Of a DNA stretch of 64,000 nucleotides, positions 36,059 to 46,012 are shown in pieces; positions within the stretch are counted from its first letter, which is position 1; each line of letters begins with the position of its first letter. A program made the position numbers and the translations under genes. Location of the stretch: positions 62,001 to 126,000 of the forward strand of contig DASXVS010000080.1 of NCBI GenBank assembly GCA_036504095.1. Reading direction: 5' to 3'. Below the pieces are notes generated by a model. That model saw nothing but the letters and a program-made list of their open reading frames with translations. It was not told the DNA's origin and searched no databases. The stretch is from Armatimonadota bacterium (GTDB taxonomy: Bacteria; Armatimonadota; DTGP01; JAKQQT01).

Positions 36059-39000
36059 GTGCACTACCGAGGTCTCGTCGGCATCGGCTTGGTGGTCATC
36101 GCCGCACAATCCGTGGCGATATCCAGGTCCGGGGCCGTTTCGCAGCCGATCCCGCCGCAACATGTGGCCCGCATCGATGAAAATGTGTTGCGCATCGTTC
36201 GCGCCACCGCCGGCGTGCCCCCGCCATTCCTCGACGATTCCCTCGCGCTCGTTCAACATGACAGTCGCCGGGGGCTGTTCGTGACGGTTTACTCCACGGA
36301 TGTGCCGGCCTCAATCAGGGCCCTCGCATCGCCGGATGTCACCATCGCTTACGCCGACAGCCGGTACGGCTTCGTGGAGGCATGGGTGCCGGCCCGCATC
36401 GTGGAACCGCTGGCAGCGCGGCCCGAGACGCGTCGCATCGATCCCGTCATCGCTCCGCAGGTCGCCGCGTGCGCCGCGCTTCCGGGCCAGGGGGCCGTCT
36501 CGGGTGAGGCCGACTGCATCCTGCGCGCCCGTGACGCCCGCGACGTGTCGGGTCTGGACGGCTCAGGCGTCTCTGTCGGCGTCATATCCGACGGGGTGGA
36601 CGGCATGGCGACCTCCATCGCGACAGGCGACCTGCCGGCCGACACCCGGGTTATCGATTCCGGCCCGGCAGACAGGCGCGAGGGCCGGGCGATGATGGAA
36701 ATCGTTCATGACATGGCTCCCGGCGCCCATCTGGCGTTCAGTTCCGGGTATCCCTCTGCCGGGAAGCTCCTCGCCTCCGCGCAGGCTCTCGTTGCGGAGG
36801 GGTGCGACATCATTGTTGACGACGTCGGTGTGCCGAGCGAACCGTTCTTCGAGGACGGGCCGGTCGCAAAGGCTGTGGGCGATATTGTGGCTGGCGGCGT
36901 CACCTACCTCACCAGCGCGGGCAACAGCGCCATGACCCATTACGCCGGCGACTACCTGGACGGAGGAGGGGTTACTCTGAACCCCGGAGGGGCCCCGCCG
37001 GACCGCGTCACCCTGCTGCACGCTCACACTTTCTCCACGGACGGGGCCGGCGCCGCGGTCAACTCCCTACCCGTCCTCGTGCAAGCGAGACAGAGTGCAA
37101 CCGTCGTCCTCCAATGGGCTGATCCCTGGTTGAATGCGGCAGATGACTATGATCTATACGTCGTTGGCCAGTCCGATGGGGTTCACACAACCGTCCGGCG
37201 CAGCACCAACATCCAGAATGGGGCGGGCTGCAATGCCACGGAGTGGGTCAAAGCGCCCAATGACACCGATGCCGCCCGCTGGTTCTTCGTTGTGGTGAAC
37301 AAGAAGACCGGAATGGCTCGCTCGTTACGGATCATCATCAATGGCAGCGCGTCGCTTCAGTCATCCGTCGCCCAGGGGTCCGTCTACGGCCACGCATGCG
37401 TCCCGAGTGTCATAACGGTCGGCGCCATCTCCGCCAACGCGCCGCCTTATCTCACCGCGGAGCCGTTCAGTTCACAGGGCCCGGCGGACATCCGATTCCC
37501 GGTCGCCATTCTGCGGCCGAAGCCGGATGTATGCGGCATGGACGGCGTTACGACCTCCGTGACAGGGTTCTCGCCATTCTACGGTACATCCGCCGCGGCT
37601 CCGTCCGTCGCCGCGGTGGCCGCACTGATGAAACAGCAATTACCCGCGATGACGCCGGCGCAGGTTCAAGCCGCACTTGCGGCAACGGCAATAGATGCGG
37701 CACCGCCCGGAACGGATCCCGTCACCGGCGCGGGGCGGGTAGACGCGTTAAATGCTGTCTTGTACGCTCAGTCGAGCCCTTCGGTCACGCCGGACTCCAT
37801 CACGTTCCAGGGTACCGAGGGCGGCGCGTTTCCCGCGCCGGTGCTGATCACTCTGCACGGCACGTTCGCAACAAGCGCGGTCTCCACACCGTGGACCGCC
37901 TTCGCAGATGTCCCGTGGCTCCACATCGTTAAGCCGTCCGGTGTTCTCCACGCAACAGACACATTCGTCGTATGGGCGGACACTACCGGCATCGTTTCGC
38001 CGGGCGCCTCCGGACACGTTCTGATAGGCTTCCAGAACGCCAGGCCGCCGATCCTGCAGGTGAACGTGCAGCTGAACCTCGCTCCTCCGGCGAACGCCTA
38101 CGTCGTCACTTCCACGAAGCACGATACAGCCCACCCGGACTGGGTGACCCTTACGGACGCAGTGACTTACGCGAACAGCCACCCCGGCACTGTGATTCGG
38201 TTCAATATCCCCATATCGGACCCCAACTTCTCCGGCGGCGTGGCACACCTGCAGGACGCCGGGTACCTGGCTTTGTCCGGCGGCTACACGGTGATAGACG
38301 GCAACTCGGAGACCGTGTTTGTCCACGACACCAACCCCGCCGGGCCGGAAATCCAGACGTCGGCGCCGCTGTGGATCACGTCAGCCAACAACGCCGTGCG
38401 AGGTCTGGCGATCTGCAATGTGCCCCCGTCCACCGACCCCAACTACGTCAACCCCGCGGTGATGATCGAAGGCGCCGCCGCCGCGCACAATACCGTCTCG
38501 GGCTGCTACATCGGACTCGATGCAACCGGGACGACCGCCGCACCCAACGACAATGGCATCTACATCGCGAACGGAGCGGCCTACAACGTGATCGGCGGGT
38601 CCACGACGGCCGAGCGCAACGTCATCTCGGCGAACGGGGACGATATCTACCTGCTCATCGGAGCGCACGACAATATCATCGCCGGCAACTGGATCGGCCT
38701 CGACGGCACCGGGACGCGCGCGGCGCCTCGCGCACCGACGCAGGCATCTCACCGGGGCCTCCTCCTCTGGGATGCTCACACCGGAAGCGGCTCCAGCAAC
38801 AACGTTATCGGCGGGTCCAAACCAGGAGAGGGCAACGTCATCTCGGGGCACGACTGGGATGGCATCGGTATCATGGCGGCCACGAGCACGGGGAACAGGG
38901 TCATCGGCAACCGGATCGGCACCGACTCCACGGGCACGATCGCTATCCCCAATGCCATTCTAGGCGTGGGAATCTGGTCGTCCGCCTCAAACAATGACAT

Positions 39001-40426
39001 CGGCGGCGCGGCGCCCGGGGAGGCGAACGTCATATCCGGCAACGGCACCGCGGGTGTCCGGATCTGGTCCGCCGGCGCCACGGGGAATCGGGTATTGGGC
39101 AATCTCGTGGGCGTGGCGGCGGATGGGCTGACTGCCCTACCCAACGGCATGGCGCCCAGCAGCCTTATCGGCGGGGCCGCCACCGCGGGCGGCGTGGTGC
39201 TCGACCAGGGTTGTCACGACAATTTCGTCGGTGGATTACAGAGCGAATCCGGAAAAAGGAACGTCGTCGCCGGGAACGCTGTCTGCGGCCTCCACATCAA
39301 GGCAGGCGCCACACACAATTTCGTGCTTGGCAATTCGATAGGCTGCGCCGATGCCGCCGGCATGGTGTCCGCGCCAAACCACGGGCCCGGCGTGTTCATA
39401 GATGGCACATCGCTGAGGAATGTGGTCGGCGGCCTCGATCCGTTCAATGGAACGTATCTCAGCGGAGGCAATCAGATCGCGTTCAATACGGGCGCGGGCG
39501 TTGCGATGGCGAGAGACTCATCGCTAACAAACACCGTCAGTCGCAACGGTATCCACGACAACGGCGGCCTGGGAATCGATCTCGGCAATGACGGCCGGCC
39601 GGCGACGCCGGTTGACGGGTTCTACAACGCACCCATCCTCTCTACGGCGTACCGTTACGACGGTTTCACGCTGGTGTCCGGCACGTTTGATCCTGGCACG
39701 GAGGCTGCGGCGCTTGAATTCTTCACCAGCCCCACCGCGGACCCCAGCGGCTACGGGGAAGGCAAGCGCTTCCTTCTCAGCATCATGGTGGCCTCCGCGG
39801 GAGCGTTCACCTTCGATCTGCCGGGGTTCGACGCAGGGACCGTCGTTACCGCAGTCGCCGTGCGGCGGCAAAACGGAGTGCTCACAGACACATCCGAGTT
39901 TTCAAACGCAGTGGCCGTTCAGGACCCGCCGCCTGCCTCGGACCATCCTCCGGTGGTGACGCTGAGTCAGCCGAACGGGGGCGAGGTGCTGGCTGGCGGC
40001 TCGACGTACCCCATCCTGTGGACAGTTGAATATCTCGGCGGGCTGCAACCGCAGCACATCGAGTACTCCCTGGACAGCGGCGCGTCGTGGGCGGACGCCG
40101 CCCTTGAAGTTGATCCGGCGGCCCGAGCCTACACGTGGGAGGTGCCGCGCGTCCAGACGGGTCAGGGACGGGTGCGGGTCACCTCCACCGACTGGGAGGG
40201 ACGCATCGGTTCGGCGACCAGCGCGGCCGATTTAACCATCAATACGCTTTTGCCGTGGACTATTGGTGACGCCGCAACCGCGCTGCGCATCGCCGGAGGC
40301 ATCGTCAGTGCTTCTCTCAACGACTCCGCACGCCTGGACGTTGTGACGGCGGGGCCGTCGGCCGGCCGCATCGATCTTCAGGACGCCGTGGGGATTGCGA
40401 GAAAAGCAACCGGGCTGGACCAGTAG
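36059..40426 (+). CDS. Giant secreted subtilase-fold / beta-helix / dockerin-like protein
   Basis: A 1455-residue exported protein. The GTG start at 36059 gives a clean signal peptide (GLVGIGLVVIAAQSVA) behind GGAGG. Residues about 165-560 form an S8-like domain: Asp178 in VSVGVISDGVDG, oxyanion Asn in TSAGNS, and Ser511 in YGTSAAAPSVAAVAALM. The His-motif position reads REGRAMMEIVHDMAPGA, with Glu208 in place of His, as in sedolisin-type Ser-Glu-Asp peptidases. A BACON-like beta domain (about 575-670) and a long beta-helix (about 690-1190) follow, the latter with repeated NVISGN and GNRIGTDSTG-type rungs. Next come an Ig-like domain and a dockerin-like tail (1400-1455). Probably a surface peptidase or adhesin. 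Confidence 0.8.
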   Translation: MHYRGLVGIGLVVIAAQSVAISRSGAVSQPIPPQHVARIDENVLRIVRATAGVPPPFLDDSLALVQHDSRRGLFVTVYSTDVPASIRALASPDVTIAYADSRYGFVEAWVPARIVEPLAARPETRRIDPVIAPQVAACAALPGQGAVSGEADCILRARDARDVSGLDGSGVSVGVISDGVDGMATSIATGDLPADTRVIDSGPADRREGRAMMEIVHDMAPGAHLAFSSGYPSAGKLLASAQALVAEGCDIIVDDVGVPSEPFFEDGPVAKAVGDIVAGGVTYLTSAGNSAMTHYAGDYLDGGGVTLNPGGAPPDRVTLLHAHTFSTDGAGAAVNSLPVLVQARQSATVVLQWADPWLNAADDYDLYVVGQSDGVHTTVRRSTNIQNGAGCNATEWVKAPNDTDAARWFFVVVNKKTGMARSLRIIINGSASLQSSVAQGSVYGHACVPSVITVGAISANAPPYLTAEPFSSQGPADIRFPVAILRPKPDVCGMDGVTTSVTGFSPFYGTSAAAPSVAAVAALMKQQLPAMTPAQVQAALAATAIDAAPPGTDPVTGAGRVDALNAVLYAQSSPSVTPDSITFQGTEGGAFPAPVLITLHGTFATSAVSTPWTAFADVPWLHIVKPSGVLHATDTFVVWADTTGIVSPGASGHVLIGFQNARPPILQVNVQLNLAPPANAYVVTSTKHDTAHPDWVTLTDAVTYANSHPGTVIRFNIPISDPNFSGGVAHLQDAGYLALSGGYTVIDGNSETVFVHDTNPAGPEIQTSAPLWITSANNAVRGLAICNVPPSTDPNYVNPAVMIEGAAAAHNTVSGCYIGLDATGTTAAPNDNGIYIANGAAYNVIGGSTTAERNVISANGDDIYLLIGAHDNIIAGNWIGLDGTGTRAAPRAPTQASHRGLLLWDAHTGSGSSNNVIGGSKPGEGNVISGHDWDGIGIMAATSTGNRVIGNRIGTDSTGTIAIPNAILGVGIWSSASNNDIGGAAPGEANVISGNGTAGVRIWSAGATGNRVLGNLVGVAADGLTALPNGMAPSSLIGGAATAGGVVLDQGCHDNFVGGLQSESGKRNVVAGNAVCGLHIKAGATHNFVLGNSIGCADAAGMVSAPNHGPGVFIDGTSLRNVVGGLDPFNGTYLSGGNQIAFNTGAGVAMARDSSLTNTVSRNGIHDNGGLGIDLGNDGRPATPVDGFYNAPILSTAYRYDGFTLVSGTFDPGTEAAALEFFTSPTADPSGYGEGKRFLLSIMVASAGAFTFDLPGFDAGTVVTAVAVRRQNGVLTDTSEFSNAVAVQDPPPASDHPPVVTLSQPNGGEVLAGGSTYPILWTVEYLGGLQPQHIEYSLDSGASWADAALEVDPAARAYTWEVPRVQTGQGRVRVTSTDWEGRIGSATSAADLTINTLLPWTIGDAATALRIAGGIVSASLNDSARLDVVTAGPSAGRIDLQDAVGIARKATGLDQ

Positions 40427-40449
40427 ACACTATTCGGAGGGGGCAACCC

Positions 40450-41745
40450 ATGGCTCGACAAAACAGGTGCGGGATGGCGGCGGCGGCTTTGGCGGCGTTC
40501 AGCCTGGCGATTTCCGGAACCAAGGCGGAGTACACAATCAGGCCCCTTTCCCCGGACGGTGCGCGAACCTGGGCGCACGGCGTCAATTCACTCGGCCACG
40601 TCGCCGGCGAGTGGGACACACCGGGGATGACCGCGGCGTTCTGGGGCGACTCCGGCTTGCGGAGCCTGGGATACCTGTATCGCCCGATCCAGTATTGCTA
40701 CGTGAACAACGCGATCAGCCTGAATGATGAGGATCAGGTGGTGGGTTACCAGACGTTCCGGCCATGTCTGAGCTCCACCGAGAACGACACGCGCGCTTTC
40801 TATTGGGCGTTGTCCACGTCGAGCATGGTGGAGATTGCTCCAACCTCCGACTTCAAGAACACCAATGTATCAAAGATCAACAACACCGGTATCGTTGTCG
40901 GGACAATGAGCATCCCCACCGGAACAGGGCCAAGCCAGCGCGCATTCCGCTGGACCTCAGCCGGCGGAATGACGCTGATTGGAACGCTGGGCGGCGCCAC
41001 CAGCACGGCGGTTTCCATCAACCAGGCGGGCTATGTTCTCGGCCAGTCGATGATCGCCGGAGACGCGGCGATGCATACGTACGTTCTGAAGCACGATGGC
41101 GTATTGACTCCGGAAGACGACTTCGGCGCGCTTCCCGCTCCAGGCGCCCTGCCGGTGGATCTCAATGATAGCGGCCAAGTACTGTTCAAGGCCTCCGTGG
41201 ACATCGGCGGCGGAAACTACTACGATCGTGCCGTCGTCGCCTCCAACGGCCAGTTCACGCAACTCGGCTACCTGGTGAACTACGGCAACGTGACTCCGCT
41301 GGCAATCAACAGCAGTGGAGACGTCGTTGGCAATGCTCTTGCGCCAGGGTACCAGACCCTCGCGTTCCTCAATCATGGCAACTCATTTCGGAACCTGAAC
41401 GATCTGTTGCCGCCCGGCTCGGGCTGGCAGCTGCAAACGGCCGAGGACATCAATGACGCAGGGCAGATAGTAGGCGTTGGAATTCTGAACGGTACATGGC
41501 GTGGCTACATCATGTCGCCGGTTGCGCCGGGCGATGTGAACAAGGATGGGACCGTGGACGCCGCCGATGCGGTGTTGATGCTTCAATCCGGCGCGGGACT
41601 CCTGGCCGGCGTGTCCGCGCGCCTCGGTGACGTCGCCCCGTCGCCTTCCGCGGACCCGCGCGGTTATGGCGATGGTGTTGTGGATATGCTGGACGCGCTC
41701 CGGGTCCTCCGTCACGTAAGCGGCCTAGAAAGCCACTGGCCATAG
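40450..41745 (+). CDS. Secreted HAF-repeat protein with dockerin-like C-terminus
   Basis: A 431-residue exported protein. Signal peptide about 1-26 (AAAALAAFSLAISGTKAE). The body is built of HAF-type repeats, each with a G-x-x-VAxGxN-like turn (AHGVNSLGHVAGEW; AISLNDEDQVVGYQ; AVSINQAGYVLGQS; AEDINDAGQIVGVG), a beta-propeller-like fold of unknown function. The tail (about 361-431) is the most canonical dockerin-like module of the window: GDVNKDGTVDAADAVLML, then DGVVDMLDALRVLRHVSG. It follows the subtilase gene by 23 bp with GGAGGGGG before the ATG, so the two are probably co-transcribed. Confidence 0.85.
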   Translation: MARQNRCGMAAAALAAFSLAISGTKAEYTIRPLSPDGARTWAHGVNSLGHVAGEWDTPGMTAAFWGDSGLRSLGYLYRPIQYCYVNNAISLNDEDQVVGYQTFRPCLSSTENDTRAFYWALSTSSMVEIAPTSDFKNTNVSKINNTGIVVGTMSIPTGTGPSQRAFRWTSAGGMTLIGTLGGATSTAVSINQAGYVLGQSMIAGDAAMHTYVLKHDGVLTPEDDFGALPAPGALPVDLNDSGQVLFKASVDIGGGNYYDRAVVASNGQFTQLGYLVNYGNVTPLAINSSGDVVGNALAPGYQTLAFLNHGNSFRNLNDLLPPGSGWQLQTAEDINDAGQIVGVGILNGTWRGYIMSPVAPGDVNKDGTVDAADAVLMLQSGAGLLAGVSARLGDVAPSPSADPRGYGDGVVDMLDALRVLRHVSGLESHWP

Positions 41746-41811
41746 ACGGGGATCGGCATGCGGCGGCCAGGCCGAACTGCGGTCGCCGGTGCCTGATGCT
41801 GCGGACAGAGC

Positions 41812-41890
41812 CCTCCCCCAGCCCCTTCCCAGCGCTGCCGACCCACCAAGGTCGAAACACGTTGTTCGCGGGGAAGGGCCGGGGTTAGGT
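41812..41890. repeat. Imperfect inverted repeat (CCCCAGCCCCTTCCC / GGGAAGGGCCGGGG)
   Basis: Two GC-rich arms of about 20 bases face each other over about 40 bases between the convergent HAF-repeat and aldo-keto reductase genes, touching the latter's 3' side. The arms have the look of the CTAACCCC-type dispersed intergenic repeats seen in several phyla. It may double as a terminator. Confidence 0.6.
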
Positions 41891-41894
41891 TGTA

Positions 41895-43004
41895 CTAGCT
41901 TCCAAACGCAGCGAGGCAGTCGGCCAGCTGTTCGCGGATGTCGATCTTCTGCGGGCAGTGCATCTCGCACTCGCCGCACAGCTCGCAGGCGTCGGCTTTG
42001 GCGCCTTTCACCCACTCGGTGCCGATGGCGTCGTAGTGGCGCTGGGCGAAGTCCTTCAGACCGTAGATCCTCAGGTAGTTCATCGCCTGGAACGCGCGGC
42101 TGATGTTGACCTCGTGCGGGCAGTGCGGCAGGCAGTAATTGCAGCCCGTGCAATAGAGATCGGCGAGACGCTTGTTCTCTTCCATCGCGGCGTTGATGCC
42201 CGCCACTTCGTCGGCGCTGAGCGGCGCCACGTTGGATGCCGTCGCGGCGTTCTGCTCCAGCATCTCAAGCGTGGACATGCCTGAGATCGCGCAATCCACG
42301 TTCGGGTTGGCGAAGACGAAGCGCAACGCCAGTTCCGCGCTGCTCGCGACCTTGACGCCGGCCTTCTCGGCGACTTCCAGCGGGAGCCCCGCCACGCGGC
42401 CGCCGCCAACGGGGCCCATCACCACCACGCCCAGCCCGCGGGCCTTTGCCCGCGCCATCGCTTCCTCGTTGCCGCGATCAAGGATGTTGTACTGGCAGAG
42501 CACGGTCTCAAAAATACCCACGTCGATGATCTTGTCCATCACCTCGGGCTTATCGTGGAATGAGAACGAGATGTGGCGGATAAGGCCCTCTTCCTTGGCC
42601 TTCGCCATGCCTTTGATGGCGTCGTCGTAGAATTTGTGCTCGAAGACGCCGGCGCCGATCCCGTGGAAATGGTAGAAATCGATGTAGTCGGTATCGAGTT
42701 TGGTGAGCTGCTCTTCCAGTTGTTCGCGGTAGGGCTTGTCGAACGGGTACTTGGTGGAAAGGATCACCTTGTCGCGAACGCCCTTGAGCGCCTTGCCAAC
42801 TGTGTACTCGCTGAGGTGATCACAATAGAAATACGCTGTATCCCAGTAGTTGACGCCCAGTTCCAGCGAGCGGTGCAGCATCGGGATGGCGGCGTCCTCG
42901 TCGATCACCTTCTTGCCGTTCACCTCGATCATGGGGAGGCGCATCGTGCCGAAGCCGAGGCGCGAGATGGAAACGCCGGTGTTTCCAAAAGGTCTGTATT
43001 CCAA
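41895..43004 (-). CDS. Aldo/keto reductase with C-terminal 2x[4Fe-4S] ferredoxin domain
   Basis: A 369-residue cytosolic oxidoreductase. The AKR barrel opens MEYRPFGNTGVSISRLGFGT; the catalytic Asp55 and Tyr58 are in VNYWDTAYFYC, followed by Lys in LSTKYPF and His in YHFHGIG. The C-terminal about 90 residues carry two cluster-binding motifs, CTGCNYCLPHCP and CELCGECEMHCP, typical of the ferredoxin-linked AKR subgroup, so electrons may come from iron-sulfur proteins as well as NAD(P)H. The start is most likely TTG at 43004, because AGGAG sits five bases upstream and the encoded N-terminus matches the family; GTG codons at 43010 and 43025 are in frame. Physiological substrate unknown. Confidence 0.88.
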   Translation of the reverse strand: MEYRPFGNTGVSISRLGFGTMRLPMIEVNGKKVIDEDAAIPMLHRSLELGVNYWDTAYFYCDHLSEYTVGKALKGVRDKVILSTKYPFDKPYREQLEEQLTKLDTDYIDFYHFHGIGAGVFEHKFYDDAIKGMAKAKEEGLIRHISFSFHDKPEVMDKIIDVGIFETVLCQYNILDRGNEEAMARAKARGLGVVVMGPVGGGRVAGLPLEVAEKAGVKVASSAELALRFVFANPNVDCAISGMSTLEMLEQNAATASNVAPLSADEVAGINAAMEENKRLADLYCTGCNYCLPHCPHEVNISRAFQAMNYLRIYGLKDFAQRHYDAIGTEWVKGAKADACELCGECEMHCPQKIDIREQLADCLAAFGS

Positions 43005-43029
43005 AATCACTCCTGTCCATTTCACAGTT

Positions 43030-43090
43030 TATCCGCAGACAGCGGGGCCGAACACGTTGAATCTGCGTTCAGCCGCGCCATCTGCGGATA
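43030..43090. repeat. 10-bp inverted repeat upstream of the aldo-keto reductase
   Basis: TATCCGCAGA (43030-43039) and TCTGCGGATA (43081-43090) are perfect complements, with a further TCTGCG copy between them. The element lies between the reductase start and the stop of the 958-residue protein gene. Confidence 0.55.
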
Positions 43091-43102
43091 TGATTTACGC
43101 GT

Positions 43103-45979
43103 TTACTTCACGCGTTTCAGTATAGCCGTCACGTCGTCCATATTGATGCCCCTATACTTCCCGGCCACGATGTCGCCTCGCTGCACCTGCTCGGCCGTTC
43201 CAACCGCCAGCCCCGCGGCGATGCGCAGCGCCAGCAACGCGTCTGCGGCGTTCACCACGCCGTTTCCGTCAACATCTCCCACCGGCGGAATCGCGATGAG
43301 CGGCACACGGACCACACGGCGGTTGCCGGCATCCGCGATCAGCAACTCGCCGGTCTGCGACATGGTCACACCTTGTGGCGATTTCAACGGCGAGCCGTCG
43401 GATGCGCCGGTGATTTCGGCCTTCAGGCTCCCGTCAGGCTGCAAAATGGAGACCTTGTTGGCTGTCGGCTGAGACACGGCCAGCGTGCCGTCGCCGACCT
43501 GCACGATGTACGCCGGTCCCGTGATCGACGCAAACGTTCCGATCCTGACGCCTGACGCGTCGAAGCGAACGATCCGGTTCGCGGCTCGGTCGGTCGTCAG
43601 GTATGTGTTATCCGGAAGCTGGATTGTCTTCACAGGACCGGACAGGTCGGCGGAGCCGAATTCCAGAATCGTGCCGTACCCGTAGCCGTCGGTAATGTCC
43701 ACCCGGTGGTTGCCGGAATCCGTCACGATGAGATTGCCGGCATTGTTCGGCGCCACGCCCTCCGGCATCAACCACTGGCCGGGGTTAGGACCATTGACGC
43801 GAAACACGCCGCTCCAGCGGTTCGCCCCGTCCGGAGATAGCACGAAGATGGCGGCGGACGGTGTGTCCACGTAGCTGGCCGGGTTGCCGACGTAGGCGAC
43901 GTTACCGTTCGCCGTCATCGTCACGTCGACGGCCGCCACGTGGTTGTGAACGCTGCCGAAGGTCTCGATCGGGCTGAAATCCGGGCGAAGCCACACCGGT
44001 TGCTCGCGCGGGTAGTCCGCCACCAGCACCGTTCCGTCCGGCTCCTCCGCGATGCCGCGCATGTCGGCATAGGAATAGACCCCGACCTCATTACCGAAAG
44101 CGCTTTCAGACGCGCCAACCAGCGCCGTCACCGCGTAACGCACCATCTGACGCTCTGAAACGAAGTCGACGAAGCTCGTCGCGGTCGGTGGAAGCGGAGT
44201 CGTTGTTACGCTCCGCCACAGGTACTCCTGTTCGTCCGCACGGTACACGCGGTACCCCGTTACGCCGGCGGCCGGCGAGGCGCTCCAGGTAAGGTGGACC
44301 GAAGTGCTGCTCGTCAGGCCGGCCGCAAGGCCCGATGGCGGCGCGGGTGAACCGGTGGTAGGGAAATGCGTCTGGAGGGTAAACGTTCCGAGCGCCGTCC
44401 CCTGGGAGGCCCAGGCGCGAACGAAATCTGTGGTGTCCAGATTGAAGAACTCGCGCTTCGCCCCCGAGACGACGCGGAAGAACAGGACGTTATGGTTGCC
44501 AACCACGTCGATGTAACCGGTACGAGCGTCAAACGGGCTGTTGTTCTCCGTGTAGATAACGCTTGCGCCCGGCTTGTATTCGTTCGTGTGAACGGTGTTG
44601 ACAGGGAAATTGGGCAGGCTGAAATACCCGTTTGCGTCGGTCGTTCCCTGCGCGATGGGCGTATCATATGCCGGCTTCGCCTGGTACACGTTGACGGCGG
44701 CATTCGGAACCGGCAGGCCGGCGTTATCCAGAACGAGTATCCGGTTGTCTGCTGGCTCCAGATACTGGAAATCGCCGTACCAGCCGCGCCGCCTTCCCAA
44801 CTGAGTGTTCAGTCCAATCGCGTCGTACTCGCTGAAAATGGTATCTCCGTGGCCGCGCATCATCCCCTGCTGGTGCGCGATCCGCCCCAACCCGCACGGA
44901 TAGCCGTCCACGTCCTTGATGTAGTTCTCGGACGGGATCATGTCCATGTTGTAGATGTCCATCAGCCCGAGCTGGTGACCCCATTCGTGGATCAGTCCCC
45001 AGTCCTTGATCTGAGCGTTGGCCGCGGGGTAGGTGTCAAACGGCCAGCCACTGTCGAAACCGTTCACAGCCCGGAAGGCGCCGGCGCTGTTGTTCGTCTC
45101 GGTATCGTCCAGAATGAGGAGTTCATCGATGCGGATATGCTCGAGGATGCCCTGTGGCGAGGCGGGCCAGATGGATTTCGCGAACTTGTCGTGCATCAGG
45201 TCCACGTGGTACTGAAGCCAGTCCTCGAAGGAATAGGATCCTGCTCCCGCGGGATAGCCCGCGAGTCCGGAATCCGTGAAGTTCTGAGTACCGCGGAACC
45301 CGTTATACCCGGTTGGTGCCGGCGTGCCTCCGGGGATGTTTGACACCCCCTTCTTCACCGTGATGAAGAAGCCCATCGCGTCGGTCCAGTCCTCGCGCGC
45401 ATTGTTGCGCGTGCTGATTTCCGCCGGCGTGGACGGGTCCGGCGTGACTTCGAATCTCACCTTATGCTGGCCGTCCTGCCAAGCCCACTGCGTGGTGAAA
45501 TTCTTGAAAGAGCCCGCCCGAAGCCCCACGGTCTTGAACGTATAGCCGTTGGGATTCCCGTTGAACCCCTTCAAAGTGTACGTCTGTCCCGTCACCGTCG
45601 CCATGGCGTCGGGGCCGAGACCTGTATCCTCGCGTCCGTTGGCGATCACATTGCCGTCGATCTTGAACGCCCAGTTGTACGGCGCGGATGCCAATCCGCC
45701 GTGATTCACCACGTGCGCCGTGAAGGTTACGATATCGCCCGGCGCGTGATAGTGCTTGATCGCCTGGGCCGTGGCGATGTCCACCACGTTGTTTGTATTC
45801 GGGTCCACCGGCCGGCCGTAGCCAAGATCGTAGTTGGGATAATAGGAGAACTCGCGCGGAGTGATGGAGATGTACGTCACATCGAGGTCCGGCATGGGCG
45901 GCGGGCCGCCGGGCGCCACGGCGAAAGCCGGCGCCCATAAAAGGGCGACGAGCAACACAAAACCTGATTTGCCTAGCAT
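43103..45979 (-). CDS. Secreted metallopeptidase-like protein with FnIII, NHL and dockerin-like domains
   Basis: A 958-residue exported protein. Signal peptide about 1-20. A CARDB-like domain (about 80-190) is followed by a metallopeptidase-like domain with HEWGHQLGLMD at 331-341, the most canonical zinc-type motif of the set. A carboxypeptidase-regulatory-like domain (about 420-470, VPNAAVNVYQAKPA), a fibronectin type III domain (about 545-640, GLTSSTSVHLTWSASPAAGV), an NHL-type propeller (about 645-890, IVTDSGNHRVDITDG) and a dockerin-like tail (about 897-958, GDVDGNGVVNAADALLALRI) complete it. It is a longer homologue of the 693-residue HELDH protein. GAGGGAATCAAC precedes the ATG. It follows the next gene by 33 bp, suggesting co-transcription. 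Confidence 0.82.
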   Translation of the reverse strand: MLGKSGFVLLVALLWAPAFAVAPGGPPPMPDLDVTYISITPREFSYYPNYDLGYGRPVDPNTNNVVDIATAQAIKHYHAPGDIVTFTAHVVNHGGLASAPYNWAFKIDGNVIANGREDTGLGPDAMATVTGQTYTLKGFNGNPNGYTFKTVGLRAGSFKNFTTQWAWQDGQHKVRFEVTPDPSTPAEISTRNNAREDWTDAMGFFITVKKGVSNIPGGTPAPTGYNGFRGTQNFTDSGLAGYPAGAGSYSFEDWLQYHVDLMHDKFAKSIWPASPQGILEHIRIDELLILDDTETNNSAGAFRAVNGFDSGWPFDTYPAANAQIKDWGLIHEWGHQLGLMDIYNMDMIPSENYIKDVDGYPCGLGRIAHQQGMMRGHGDTIFSEYDAIGLNTQLGRRRGWYGDFQYLEPADNRILVLDNAGLPVPNAAVNVYQAKPAYDTPIAQGTTDANGYFSLPNFPVNTVHTNEYKPGASVIYTENNSPFDARTGYIDVVGNHNVLFFRVVSGAKREFFNLDTTDFVRAWASQGTALGTFTLQTHFPTTGSPAPPSGLAAGLTSSTSVHLTWSASPAAGVTGYRVYRADEQEYLWRSVTTTPLPPTATSFVDFVSERQMVRYAVTALVGASESAFGNEVGVYSYADMRGIAEEPDGTVLVADYPREQPVWLRPDFSPIETFGSVHNHVAAVDVTMTANGNVAYVGNPASYVDTPSAAIFVLSPDGANRWSGVFRVNGPNPGQWLMPEGVAPNNAGNLIVTDSGNHRVDITDGYGYGTILEFGSADLSGPVKTIQLPDNTYLTTDRAANRIVRFDASGVRIGTFASITGPAYIVQVGDGTLAVSQPTANKVSILQPDGSLKAEITGASDGSPLKSPQGVTMSQTGELLIADAGNRRVVRVPLIAIPPVGDVDGNGVVNAADALLALRIAAGLAVGTAEQVQRGDIVAGKYRGINMDDVTAILKRVK

Positions 45980-46012
45980 GTTGATTCCCTCACGGTCGTT
46001 GGATTGCGTTCC

